Part shown: positions 39,917 through 48,617 of the stretch, piece by piece
How positions within the stretch are numbered: position 1 is the first letter of the stretch
Layout: each line of letters begins with the position of its first letter
Assembly (NCBI GenBank): GCA_021730985.1
Contig: JAKFYI010000030.1
Coordinates: forward strand, 62,001-126,000
DNA length: 64,000 nucleotides
Direction: 5' to 3'
Origin: Hyphomicrobiales bacterium
GTDB taxonomy: Bacteria; Pseudomonadota; Alphaproteobacteria; Rhizobiales; Xanthobacteraceae
Program-made: the position numbers and the translations under genes
The notes under the pieces: model-generated
Seen by the model: only the letters and a program-made list of their open reading frames with translations
Databases searched by the model: none
What the model was told of the DNA's origin: nothing

Positions 39917-40915
39917 ATGACGACACGCAGCCGCATCACCCGCCGCACACTGCTCCGCGGCGCAGCCGCGGGCGCCGCGTTTTCGGCGGCACCGGCCTTT
40001 GCGCAGGGCGGCAACTGGCCCGATCACAACGTGCGCATGATCGTGCCCTATCCCGCCGGCGGCTCGACCGACGTGCTGTTCCGAATTCTTGCCGAGAAGC
40101 TCAAGGAAAAGTTCGGCCAGTCCTTCGTGGTGGAGAACCGCCCCGGCGCGTCCGGCAACATCGGCATCGACCAGGTCGTGAAGAGCCCGCCCGACGGCTA
40201 CACCATCGGCTGTGCGACGGTCGGCCATTTCGCCATCAACCAGTTCCTAATCGCGACCATGCCGTTCGACGCCGAGAAAGACCTGATCGCACCGGCGCTG
40301 ACCTACGAGCTGCCGAACGTCGCGGTGGTCTCGGCCAAGCACTGCCCGGCGACGTCGCTTCCCGAGTTCATCGCCTGGGCCAAGGCGCGGCCGAACGGCA
40401 TTTCGATCGGCAGTCCTGGACCGGGCACCACGCCGCATCTGTCCGGCGTGCTGTTCGAGGCGCGCACCGGCGTCAACGCGGTGCATGTTCCGTTCAAGGG
40501 CGCCGCGCAAACCATTCCGGCGATGCTGTCGGGCGATGTCACCTTCGCGGTCGACAATCTCGCGTCGTACATTTCGCAAATCGAGTCGGGAAACATGCGC
40601 GCGCTCGCCGTGACCTCGGCGCAACGCTGGCCGACCATGCCGAACGTGCCGACCATGACCGAAGCCGGCGTGAAGGATTTCGTCGTCACCTCCTGGTCGG
40701 CCTACGTGGTCCGCACCGGAACGCCGCGCACGGTTGTCGATCGGCTGTCAGCCGCGCAGAAGGAGTTCGCCGCCGACCAGGCGCTGCAGAAGCGATTCCT
40801 CGCCGCCGGCGCGCGGCTCTTGTCCAGCACGCCGGAAGAAGCCCGAGCCTTCGCAGCCAAGGAGCGCGTGATGTGGCAGGAGGTCGTGAAGATATCGGGT
40901 CTGAAGCCGCAGTAG
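39917..40915 (+). CDS. TctC/Bug-family tripartite tricarboxylate transporter receptor
   Basis: A 332-residue solute receptor with a twin-arginine-type signal (RSRITRRTLLRGAAAGAAFS, cut at AFAQ), unlike the Sec-type leaders of the other four copies. The ATG follows GGGAGGA. Family blocks: VRMIVPYPAGGSTDVLFRIL, VVENRPGASGNIG, GTTPHLSGVLFEAR, VPFKGAAQTIPAMLSGDVTF and VPTMTEAGVKDF. It is convergent with the next TctC gene (15 nt between stops). Confidence 0.93.
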   Translation: MTTRSRITRRTLLRGAAAGAAFSAAPAFAQGGNWPDHNVRMIVPYPAGGSTDVLFRILAEKLKEKFGQSFVVENRPGASGNIGIDQVVKSPPDGYTIGCATVGHFAINQFLIATMPFDAEKDLIAPALTYELPNVAVVSAKHCPATSLPEFIAWAKARPNGISIGSPGPGTTPHLSGVLFEARTGVNAVHVPFKGAAQTIPAMLSGDVTFAVDNLASYISQIESGNMRALAVTSAQRWPTMPNVPTMTEAGVKDFVVTSWSAYVVRTGTPRTVVDRLSAAQKEFAADQALQKRFLAAGARLLSSTPEEARAFAAKERVMWQEVVKISGLKPQ

Positions 40916-40930
40916 CGAGCGCGCCAGAGG

Positions 40931-41911
40931 CTAATCCAGCCGCCCGATCCCTGCCTTGCGGACCACTGCTCCCCATTTCTCGGTGTCCGACTTCAGAATC
41001 GCGCCAAGCTTTTCCGGCCCTTCGCCCGAAATCTCGACGCCGAACGCGGCGAGCCGCTCCTTGACCACCGGAATAGCGAGGATGGCGGCGATCTCCTTGT
41101 GAAGCCGCGCAGCTGTATCGCGCGGCGTGCCGCCAGAGGCGAACACCGCGATCCATGTGGTGACGTCGAAGTCCGGCACACCGGCCTCGATCATGGTCGG
41201 CAACTCGGGCAGCACAGCGGAGCGCTTGGCGCCCGTCGTCGCCAGCCCGCGCACCTTGCCGCCGCGCACATGCGGCGCGCCGGTTGTTACCAAGTCCATG
41301 AACACCGGAACCTGGCCGCCGATCACATCGTTCATCGCCAGCGGATTGGCCCGATAGGGCACATGACGCATGTCGATGCCCGCCTGCTGCTTGAACAGCT
41401 CGCTGGCGAGATGCGTGGAGGTGCCGTGACCCGGCGTCGCATAGGCAAGCTCGCCGGGCTTGGCCTTCGCCAGCGCGATCAGCTCGGCGATCGACTGCGC
41501 CGGCACCGCCAGATTGACCACCACGACCATCGGCACGTCGCCGACCATCGTAACCGGCACCAGATCCTTGATCGGGTCGTAGCTCATCTTGGTGTAGAGA
41601 TTTGGCGACATCGCGAGATAGTTCGCAGCCATCAGCAGCGTGGCGCCGTCCGGCTCGGACTTCGCCACCGCGTCCGCGCCGATGTTGCCGCCGGCGCCCA
41701 TGCGATTCTCCACCACCACCGTCTGGCCGATCCGCTCCGACAGGTGCTGCCCGATTAACCGCGCGATGGTGTCGCCCGATCCGCCGGGGCCGAACGGCAC
41801 GATGAACTTGAGCGGCTTCGACGCGGTGGACTGCGCCACAGCCGGCACAGCCGAAAGTGCAGCGCCAAGCCCCAGAAAAGCCAGCGCGGCGATACGTGAA
41901 AGGAGCGGCAT
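40931..41911 (-). CDS. TctC/Bug-family tripartite tricarboxylate transporter receptor
   Basis: A 326-residue receptor. The ATG at 41911 follows GGGAGG and opens a Sec signal peptide (MPLLSRIAALAFLGLGAALS, cut at AVAQS). Blocks: LKFIVPFGPGGSGDTIARLI, VVENRMGAGGNIGADAV, YDPIKDLVPVTMVG, GTSTHLASELFKQQAG and LPTMIEAGVPDFD. It is divergent from the next TctC gene across 178 bp. No permease genes nearby; ligand unknown. Confidence 0.93.
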   Translation of the reverse strand: MPLLSRIAALAFLGLGAALSAVPAVAQSTASKPLKFIVPFGPGGSGDTIARLIGQHLSERIGQTVVVENRMGAGGNIGADAVAKSEPDGATLLMAANYLAMSPNLYTKMSYDPIKDLVPVTMVGDVPMVVVVNLAVPAQSIAELIALAKAKPGELAYATPGHGTSTHLASELFKQQAGIDMRHVPYRANPLAMNDVIGGQVPVFMDLVTTGAPHVRGGKVRGLATTGAKRSAVLPELPTMIEAGVPDFDVTTWIAVFASGGTPRDTAARLHKEIAAILAIPVVKERLAAFGVEISGEGPEKLGAILKSDTEKWGAVVRKAGIGRLD

Positions 41912-42089
41912 CGAACTTCCCTCCCTGTTGGCTGCCCGGCGTTCTTCGCGCCGTATGAAGTCCGGATGGTAAGCAATCCCGGACCCGGTAGGAACCGGGA
42001 CAATACCGCGCGACAGGCCGGTCATGGCCTTGCCGGTGGTATCCTGCCCACAATTTTGATACGAGAAGCACGCGTTCCAGGGGGCTTCA

Positions 42090-43073
42090 ATGACCAAGTG
42101 CTTGCTGAGCGGCCTGCCGATGGCCGCCTTTCTTTTGCTGTCTACGCCGCTTCAGGCGCAAACCTATCCCAACCGCCACATCACGATCGTCGTGCCATTC
42201 ACCGCGGGCGCCGTGGCCGACACGGTCGCGCGGCTGCTCGCGCCGGGGCTGACCAAGCAGCTCGGTCAGCAGGTGATCGTGGAGAACGTCGGCGGCGCCG
42301 GCGGCACCACGGGCGTGACGCGGGCCGCGCGCGCGGCGCCCGACGGCTACACCGTCGCCTATGCCTCGACCGGCACCCACGCCGGCGCGCTCGCGCTCTA
42401 TCCGAACCTCGGCTACCACCCGGTGGATAGCTTCGAGAGCATCGGCCTCGTCGGCTCGACGCCCGTTGCGATCATCGCCCGCAAGGACCTGCCGCCGAAC
42501 TCGCTGAAGGAATTCATCGACTACCTGCGCGCGAACGAAAAAACCGTGACGCTCGCGCATTCGGGCGTCGGCTCGATCAGCCACATCTTCTGCGCCTATT
42601 TCCAGAGCCTGATCGGCGTGAGGCCCGTTTCCGTGCCCTACAAAGGCCTCGGCGATTCCACGCAGGCGCTGCTCGGCGGCCAGGTCGACTATAGCTGCAA
42701 CCAGGCTCCGCTCACGGTGGAGCACGTCAACACCAAGGTCCTCAAGGCCTACGCCATCACCAGCGAGAAGCGTTCGCCGATGCTGCCCGACCTGCCAACG
42801 GCCGCGGAAGGCGGCCTGCCCTCGCTCACCCTCGGTGCGTGGAACGGTCTGCAGTTTCCCAAGGGGACGCCCGATGCGATCGTGAAACAGGTCAACACGG
42901 CACTGTCGAAGGTGCTCGACGACCCCGACACGCGCGAGCGCCTCACCAAGATCGGCATCGATCCTGCGCCACCGGAGCACCGCGCACCGTCGTGGTTCGG
43001 TCCCTTCATCACGACCGAGATCGCGCGTTGGAAGCCGTTGCTCGAAGCGGAGCTCGCGCAGCAGAAAAAATAG
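42090..43073 (+). CDS. TctC/Bug-family tripartite tricarboxylate transporter receptor
   Basis: A 327-residue receptor with a Sec signal (LPMAAFLLLSTPLQAQ). Blocks: YPNRHITIVVPFTAGAVADT, VIVENVGGAGGTTGVTRAAR, YHPVDSFESIGLVGSTP, SGVGSISHIFCAYFQ, VPYKGLGDSTQALLGGQVDY and LPTAAEGGLPSL. The usual PGG after the first strand is TAG here. It ends 24 nt before the convergent priA stop. Confidence 0.93.
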   Translation: MTKCLLSGLPMAAFLLLSTPLQAQTYPNRHITIVVPFTAGAVADTVARLLAPGLTKQLGQQVIVENVGGAGGTTGVTRAARAAPDGYTVAYASTGTHAGALALYPNLGYHPVDSFESIGLVGSTPVAIIARKDLPPNSLKEFIDYLRANEKTVTLAHSGVGSISHIFCAYFQSLIGVRPVSVPYKGLGDSTQALLGGQVDYSCNQAPLTVEHVNTKVLKAYAITSEKRSPMLPDLPTAAEGGLPSLTLGAWNGLQFPKGTPDAIVKQVNTALSKVLDDPDTRERLTKIGIDPAPPEHRAPSWFGPFITTEIARWKPLLEAELAQQKK

Positions 43074-43097
43074 CGGCGGGGCGAAGGCGCCGCCCGC

Positions 43098-45269
43098 TCA
43101 GAAAAAGCTCTGCGGGTCGACGTCCACCTCGAGCTTGAGGGTGCCCTTGGTCTTCGGCGCTTCGGCGAGCCATTCACGCAGATACGCCGACAGGTCGTAG
43201 TTGCGCGGCGCCTTCACCAGCAGGCGGAAGCGAAACCGCCCGCGCACCACGGCGAGCGGCGCCTCGGCGGGGCCCAGCACGCGCACGCTGTCGTCGAGCG
43301 GAGAGATGGCGGCGAGCTTGCGCGCGTATTGCTCGGTGGCGTGCTTGTCGCCACCCGAGATGAGCAGGCTCGCGAGCCGCCCGAACGGCGGATAGCCGGT
43401 CTTCTCGCGCACCTCGATCTCGGCGGAATAGAACGCCTCGCGGTCCTGCGCAATCAGCGCGCGCATCACCGGATGCTCTGGATTGTGAGTCTGCAAATAG
43501 CCGTAGCCGCGGCCTTCCTCGCGTCCGGCGCGGCCGACCACCTGGTGCAGAAGCTGGAACGTGCGTTCGGCGGCGCGCGGGTCGCCGTTCGACAAGCCGA
43601 GATCGGCGTCGACGATGCCCACCAGGTTCAGCTTGGGAAAGTGATGGCCCTTGGCGACAAGCTGCGTGCCGATCACGATGTCGAAGCGGCCCTGCGCCAC
43701 GTCGTCGAGTTCCTGGCGCAGCCGGTCCATCGACTCGACGAGATCGCTGGACAGCACCAGGATGCGCTTGTCGGGAAACAGTTCGGCGGCCTCCTGCTCC
43801 AGCCGCTCAACGCCGGGACCGACCGGCACGAAGCTGTTCTCCGCCGAGCACTTCGGACATTTCTCCGGCTGCGGCATCGAGAAGCCGCAGTGATGGCACA
43901 CCAGCCGCCGCCTGAAGCGGTGATCGACCAGCCAGGCGTCGCAGTTCTGGCAGGCGAGGCGATGGCCGCATGTATTGCACAGCGTCAGCGGAGCGAAGCC
44001 GCGCCGGTTAAGAAACAACAAGGCCTGCTCGCCGCGTTCGAGCGCGACGTTCACCGCCTCGGCGAGCCGTGACGAGATGAACCGGCCGCGCGGCGGACGC
44101 TCGGTGCGCAGATCGATCGCCTCGACCGCGGGCATGTGCTGGCCGCCGAACCGCTCGGGCAGGTGCAGCGCCGTGTAGCGGCCGCGCCGCGCGTTCACTT
44201 CGCTTTCGACCGAGGGTGTCGCCGAAGCGAGCACGATCGGGATATTCTGCTCCTTGGCGCGAACCACCGCCATGTCGCGGGCGTGATAGCGCACGCCGTC
44301 CTCCTGCTTGTAGGCGGGGTCGTGCTCCTCGTCGACGATGATCAGTCCGAGATCGCGATAAGGCAGGAACAGCGCCGATCGCGCGCCGACCACCACCTGA
44401 ACCTCGTCCGTCGCCACCGCCGACCAGGTCCGCGCGCGCTTGCGCGGCGCAAGCTGCGAATGCCATTCCGCCGGCGGCACGCCGAAACGCTCCGCGAACC
44501 GGCCGAGGAACTGCGCGGTCAACGCGATCTCCGGCATCAGGATCAGCACCTGGCGGCCCTGCCGCACCGTTTCGGCCACCGCCTCGAAATAGACTTCGGT
44601 TTTTCCCGAGCCGGTGACGCCGTCGATCAGCGACACGGAAAATCCTTTCGTCGTGCCGGCGCGCAACGTATCGGCGGCGGCGCGCTGCGCGTCGGTGAAC
44701 TCCGGCACCGCATGGTCGGGATCGGGCGGCACCGCCACCGGCTCCGGTGGCAGGACCACCGTTTCCAGCGCGCCTTCATCGATCAGGCCGTTGACGACGC
44801 CCGCCGACACGCCGGCCTCGTGAGCCGCCTCGCTCTTCGCCCGCACCATGCCATCGGCGAGCAGCGCGAGCACGCGGTTGCGCGCCGCCGTCATGCGCTT
44901 GGGGTGCGGGCCGACGAGCCGCACGCCGACCTTCTCCCGCGCCGGACCGAGATGCTCACCCATGCGCAGCGCCATCCGCAGCACCATGCCGCGCGGCGAC
45001 AGCGTGTAGCCCGACACCCAATCGACGAACTTGCGCAGTTCCGGCTTCAGCGGCGGGATGTCGAGCTTGTCCTCGACGTCCTTCAGGCGGTTGTGCAGGC
45101 CGGGGCGCACCGTAACGCCATCAGCCCACACCACGCCGGTGGCCGTGCGTGCGCCGAGCGGCACGCTGACGATGTCGCCGGGCGCGAGCTCCATCCCCGC
45201 CGGAACGCGGTAGGAATAGGCCTGATCGAGTGCGACCGGCACCAGGACATCGACGATGCGTTGCGCCAT
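43098..45269 (-). CDS. priA: Primosomal protein N' (replication restart helicase)
   Basis: A 723-residue superfamily-2 DNA helicase that reloads the replisome at stalled forks. The N-terminal DNA-binding region (residues 1-110) starts MAQRIVDVLVPVALDQAYSY. Walker A is GVTGSGKTEVYF and the DEAH-type box is IIVDEEHDPAYKQEDG. The zinc-binding cysteine cluster is seen in CNTCGHRLACQNCDAW and CHHCGFSMPQPEKCPKCSAE. It is divergent from xerC across 65 bp. Confidence 0.98.
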   Translation of the reverse strand: MAQRIVDVLVPVALDQAYSYRVPAGMELAPGDIVSVPLGARTATGVVWADGVTVRPGLHNRLKDVEDKLDIPPLKPELRKFVDWVSGYTLSPRGMVLRMALRMGEHLGPAREKVGVRLVGPHPKRMTAARNRVLALLADGMVRAKSEAAHEAGVSAGVVNGLIDEGALETVVLPPEPVAVPPDPDHAVPEFTDAQRAAADTLRAGTTKGFSVSLIDGVTGSGKTEVYFEAVAETVRQGRQVLILMPEIALTAQFLGRFAERFGVPPAEWHSQLAPRKRARTWSAVATDEVQVVVGARSALFLPYRDLGLIIVDEEHDPAYKQEDGVRYHARDMAVVRAKEQNIPIVLASATPSVESEVNARRGRYTALHLPERFGGQHMPAVEAIDLRTERPPRGRFISSRLAEAVNVALERGEQALLFLNRRGFAPLTLCNTCGHRLACQNCDAWLVDHRFRRRLVCHHCGFSMPQPEKCPKCSAENSFVPVGPGVERLEQEAAELFPDKRILVLSSDLVESMDRLRQELDDVAQGRFDIVIGTQLVAKGHHFPKLNLVGIVDADLGLSNGDPRAAERTFQLLHQVVGRAGREEGRGYGYLQTHNPEHPVMRALIAQDREAFYSAEIEVREKTGYPPFGRLASLLISGGDKHATEQYARKLAAISPLDDSVRVLGPAEAPLAVVRGRFRFRLLVKAPRNYDLSAYLREWLAEAPKTKGTLKLEVDVDPQSFF

Positions 45270-45334
45270 GCCAAAGGTCTGGCCGATTCCGCGCGGTTAA
45301 GGAAGGGTGAAGGAAGCCGGGGGATGATGCCACC

Positions 45335-46294
45335 ATGCCGGCCATGAAATCAGCCCTGGAGCCTTACGCCGCCCGCGACGTTGCCGCCGAAATCGCGCGC
45401 TGGCTCGAGCATCTTGCCAGCGAGCGCCGCATGTCGGCGAAGACGGTCGAGGCCTACGAGCGGGACGTTCGCCAGTTTCTGCAATTCCTGGCGGAGCACC
45501 TCGGCGGCGCGCCCTCGCTGCGCGAACTGGCCAAGCTGGCCCCGCAGGACGTGCGCGCCTTTATGGCGGCGCGGCGCGCAGACGGCACCAGCGGCCGGTC
45601 GCTGATGCGCGGGCTGGCCGGCGCGCGATCCTTTGCGCGATTCCTCGAACGCAACGGCAAGGGCAAAGTCGGCGCGCTCGCCGCCGTCCGCGCCCCGAAG
45701 GTGCCCAAGACGCTGCCCAAGCCGCTTTCGATGAGCGCCGCCAAGCGCATCGCCGACGCCGACCTGCGCGCCGGGGAAGATCGCGAGACCTGGGTGCTGG
45801 CGCGGGACGCCGCGGCGCTCGCCCTCCTCTACGGATCGGGCCTTCGAATCTCGGAGGCGCTCGGCCTCAAGCGATCGGACATGCCGGCGCCCGGGCTGGG
45901 CGACGCCATCACCGTCACCGGAAAGGGCAACAAGGAGCGCATGGTGCCGGTGCTGCCGCAGGTCACGCAGCTCGTAGCCGAATACATCGCTCTGTGCCCC
46001 TACGACCTGCCGGCGGACGGGCCGCTGTTCGTCGGCGCCAGGGGCGGACCGCTTTTGCCGCGCATCCTGCAACTGACGATGGAGCGCCTGCGCGGCGCAC
46101 TGGGCCTGCCCGATTCGGCAACGCCGCACGCCTTGCGGCATTCGTTCGCCACCCACCTGCTGACGCGTGGCGGCGATTTGCGCTCCATCCAGGAGCTGCT
46201 CGGCCACGCTTCGTTGTCCACCACGCAGATTTATACGGCGGTGGATACCGATCGCCTGCTTGAGGTCTATCGCAGCGCCCATCCCCGAGCGTGA
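45335..46294 (+). CDS. xerC: Tyrosine recombinase XerC
   Basis: A 319-residue chromosome-dimer resolvase. The N-terminal SAM-like core-binding domain (IARWLEHLASERRMSAKTVE then AYERDVRQFLQFL) is followed by the catalytic domain. Catalytic residues are Arg in GSGLRISEALGL (about 171), Lys in VTGKGNKERMVPVL, HALRHSFATHLL, the later His in LLGHASLSTTQ and Tyr in IYTAVD. A second in-frame ATG three codons on is an alternative start. Beside priA this is the host's dif recombinase, not a phage integrase. Confidence 0.95.
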   Translation: MPAMKSALEPYAARDVAAEIARWLEHLASERRMSAKTVEAYERDVRQFLQFLAEHLGGAPSLRELAKLAPQDVRAFMAARRADGTSGRSLMRGLAGARSFARFLERNGKGKVGALAAVRAPKVPKTLPKPLSMSAAKRIADADLRAGEDRETWVLARDAAALALLYGSGLRISEALGLKRSDMPAPGLGDAITVTGKGNKERMVPVLPQVTQLVAEYIALCPYDLPADGPLFVGARGGPLLPRILQLTMERLRGALGLPDSATPHALRHSFATHLLTRGGDLRSIQELLGHASLSTTQIYTAVDTDRLLEVYRSAHPRA

Positions 46295-46387
46295 TACAGT
46301 ACCGCCGGGGCGACGGCGGCACTGTCATTCCATTGCAACGATCCGCCGTTGAATTCGTCATTCAGGTGAATCACAGAGGGATCGGCC

Positions 46388-47044
46388 ATGAGTCACGGCG
46401 TTCACGCGGTACAGCACGAGGTCGAGCACAAGATCAAACATGACGAACATGGCCACGGTGAAGGCGGCGGCGGCGGCCAGGACATCATCACCTCACGCAA
46501 CAAGAAGGTGGCGCTGCTGATCGCGGTGATCGCGCTGTTCCTGGCGTTTTCGGAAACGCTCGGCAAGAGCGCGCAGACCAACGCGCTGAACTACCAGATC
46601 GAGTCGTCCAACCTCTGGAATTTTTTCCAAGCCAAGAACATCCGCCGCACCTTCACGCTGGTCGCGGGCGAAGAAATGAAGGTCCACGCCACCGGCACCG
46701 TCGAGGAGCCCCGCAAGGCGGCGATGGCCAAGCAGATGGAAGAATGGACCAAGACCGCCGCGCGCTACCGCTCGGAGCCGGAGGCTGCCGGCGGCAAGGG
46801 CGAAGGCACGGTCGAACTGGCGCGCCGCGCGCTTGAAGAACAGAAGAAGCGCGACGATGCGCTCGCCAAGTACCATCACTACGAGGTTGCGTCCGCCGCA
46901 TTCCAGATCGGCATCGTGCTGGCATCGGCGACGGTGATCACCGGCATGGTGGTGCTGAGCTACCTGTCCATTGGCCTCGCGATTCTGGGCATCGCGTTCA
47001 CTGCGATCGGGTTGCTCGCGCCGCACGCGATACATTTGTTTTAA
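46388..47044 (+). CDS. DUF4337 family membrane protein
   Basis: A 218-residue protein with a His/Gly-rich N-terminus (HEVEHKIKHDEHGHGEGGGG), one helix (VALLIAVIALFLAFSETLG), a coiled cytoplasmic or periplasmic middle (Lys/Glu/Ala-rich, residues ~75-165) and two C-terminal helices (AFQIGIVLASATVITGMVVL and LAILGIAFTAIGLLAPHAI). The layout matches the DUF4337 family, whose function is unknown. The His-rich start may bind metal, but that is speculative. Confidence 0.8.
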   Translation: MSHGVHAVQHEVEHKIKHDEHGHGEGGGGGQDIITSRNKKVALLIAVIALFLAFSETLGKSAQTNALNYQIESSNLWNFFQAKNIRRTFTLVAGEEMKVHATGTVEEPRKAAMAKQMEEWTKTAARYRSEPEAAGGKGEGTVELARRALEEQKKRDDALAKYHHYEVASAAFQIGIVLASATVITGMVVLSYLSIGLAILGIAFTAIGLLAPHAIHLF

Positions 47045-47045
47045 G

Positions 47046-47088
47046 GTGTCATTCCGGGGCGCGCGGTAGCGCGAACCCGGAAGACCGA
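47046..47088. repeat. Short palindromic repeat after DUF4337 gene
   Basis: The segment GTCATTCCGGGGCGCGCGGT followed by AGCGCGAACCCGGAAG forms an imperfect hairpin (TTCCGGG...CCCGGAA with inner GCGCG/CGCGC). It sits in the short gap between two convergent genes and may act as their shared terminator. It resembles, from memory, a common Bradyrhizobium-type repeat. Confidence 0.55.
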
Positions 47089-47091
47089 AAC

Positions 47092-47625
47092 TTACACCGC
47101 GGTCTGCATCCGCATCCTTTTGCGAATCCGCCGCAGCAGCCGCATGGTGCGGCCCGCGCGCTTCGGCGCGAACAGACGCATCCATTGCCGCATCTTCTCC
47201 TTGACCGGGTCGATCAGCCCGTGCGCCCAGGCGAGCCACACCAGCATGTGCTCGTAGAGCCAACGGAACCAGCCGAGCTGAAGCAGCTTCGGCCGCGTCA
47301 GATCGAAGATGAAGGCGGTGACGCCCATGCTGACGATCTTGGCGAGCGCCAGCGTCGTCATCGCGCCGAGCCAGATGCCTCGCGCGAGCAGCCACAGGCC
47401 GAGCAGCTTGATGGGGAACAGCAGCACGACCGGAACGAGAAACACCAGCAGCGTCGCCAGCGGCGGCAGCCGCTCGATCCCGGCCGTCAGCCGCGCCTTG
47501 AATGCATCCCAGGGAACCCAGTCGACGAACCTGCCGACGACCGGCTTGAGGCGCTCCCACAGCCACGCCTCGAACAGGAAGATGAGCGCGAGCAGGATCC
47601 AGAGCGGGCGAAGCAGGCGACGCAT
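47092..47625 (-). CDS. Hypothetical membrane protein
   Basis: A 177-residue protein with a first hydrophobic helix (LWILLALIFLFEAWLW), two further hydrophobic stretches (LATLLVFLVPVVLLFPIKLL and IWLGAMTTLALAKIVSMGVT), and a strongly basic C-terminal tail (RRIRKRMRMQ). The RPLWILLALIFLFEAWLW start is one I associate with conserved Rhizobiales proteins of unknown function. No domain is recognised. Confidence 0.75.
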   Translation of the reverse strand: MRRLLRPLWILLALIFLFEAWLWERLKPVVGRFVDWVPWDAFKARLTAGIERLPPLATLLVFLVPVVLLFPIKLLGLWLLARGIWLGAMTTLALAKIVSMGVTAFIFDLTRPKLLQLGWFRWLYEHMLVWLAWAHGLIDPVKEKMRQWMRLFAPKRAGRTMRLLRRIRKRMRMQTAV

Positions 47626-47668
47626 GGTTCTGCTTTAGCACTTCCGTGACGGCGTCGGGGTGCGGTGT

Positions 47669-48436
47669 CTAGCTCCTCACCCGGCCACCATCGACGTTCA
47701 GCGTTTGCCCGGTGATGAACGCCGCATCGTCGCTGGTGAGGTACGAGATCGTGCCCGCCAGATCGTCCGGCACTTCGGCCCGCTTGATCGCCTGGAACTG
47801 CGCGACGCTCTCGAATTCGTCATCCATCGTGGCGAAGCCGGGGCGCGGGGCGCGGCTCATCGCGCCCGGCGTTTTCGTCAGTCCCGGCGCGATCGCGTTC
47901 ACGGTGATGCCGTGCGGACCAAGCTCCGACGCCAGCGCCCGCGTGAAGCCGATGATGCCGGCCTTGCTCGACACATAGTGCACGAACCCGGTCACCACCG
48001 AGCCGACCGTGCTCGACGACATGCTGACGATGCGGCCCCAGCCGCGCTTCTTCATGCCGGGGACGAACGCCGAGCTGCACAGGAACACGCTGTCGAGGTT
48101 GATGCCGAGCAGACGCTTCCAGTCCGCGTAGGTCATGTCGTCGAACGATTGCTGCGGGAAGATGCCGGCGCAGTTGATCAGAATATCGGCGCGGCCGAAG
48201 TGCTTCTGTACGTCGGCGGCCATCGCGGCCACCGAGTCAGGCGAGGACACATCGCACTTCGAAACGAAGGCATCGCGCCCGGCCTGCTGGACCAGCTTCA
48301 CCGTCGCATCCGCCGCACCGATGTCGGCAATGGCGATGTGGACGCCCTCCTCGGCGAGACGTTTGGCAAACGCCTGCCCGAGGCCGTTGGCGGCGCCGGT
48401 GATGACTGCGACTTTGTCCTTGTGTCCCTTGGCCAT
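47669..48436 (-). CDS. Short-chain dehydrogenase/reductase (SDR)
   Basis: A 255-residue NAD(P)-dependent oxidoreductase. Cofactor motif TGAANGLGQAFAKRL; IADIG after the second strand suggests NAD(H) preference. NCAG at the end of the fourth strand is the usual NNAG position. The catalytic Ser (SMSSSTVGS), Tyr and Lys (VHYVSSKAG) are intact, and the end GQTLNVDGG is canonical. The start at 48436 follows GAGGGG. The substrate is unknown. It lies downstream of lpdA on the same strand but a palindromic repeat (48517-48598) separates them. Confidence 0.9.
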   Translation of the reverse strand: MAKGHKDKVAVITGAANGLGQAFAKRLAEEGVHIAIADIGAADATVKLVQQAGRDAFVSKCDVSSPDSVAAMAADVQKHFGRADILINCAGIFPQQSFDDMTYADWKRLLGINLDSVFLCSSAFVPGMKKRGWGRIVSMSSSTVGSVVTGFVHYVSSKAGIIGFTRALASELGPHGITVNAIAPGLTKTPGAMSRAPRPGFATMDDEFESVAQFQAIKRAEVPDDLAGTISYLTSDDAAFITGQTLNVDGGRVRS

Positions 48437-48516
48437 ATGCTCGTCCCCTCTTCTCGCGTGCGGTTGCCAGCCGGTGGTTGCCTCGATCATAGCCAACGTG
48501 TTTGCAAAATACTCGG

Positions 48517-48598
48517 TGTCATCGCCCGCGAAAGCGGGCGATCCAGTACACACCGATACGTCTGTGGTTACTGGATGCCCGCTTTCGCGGGCATGACA
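48517..48598. repeat. Palindromic REP-like element, family 1, copy B
   Basis: Hairpins ATCGCCCGCGAAAGCGGGCGAT and ATGCCCGCTTTCGCGGGCAT (near-perfect) flank a centre beginning CCAGTACACACCGAT and ending GTGGTTACTGG. The ends are TGTCAT and ATGACA, so the whole unit is itself an inverted repeat. It is between lpdA and the SDR gene. Confidence 0.88.
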
Positions 48599-48617
48599 GC
48601 GGAGACGCGTTCGAGCC

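Noticed and set aside
45335..46294. XerC as a phage or island integrase
   Set aside because: It is the standard housekeeping XerC, next to priA, and no attachment-site duplication or tRNA is present.
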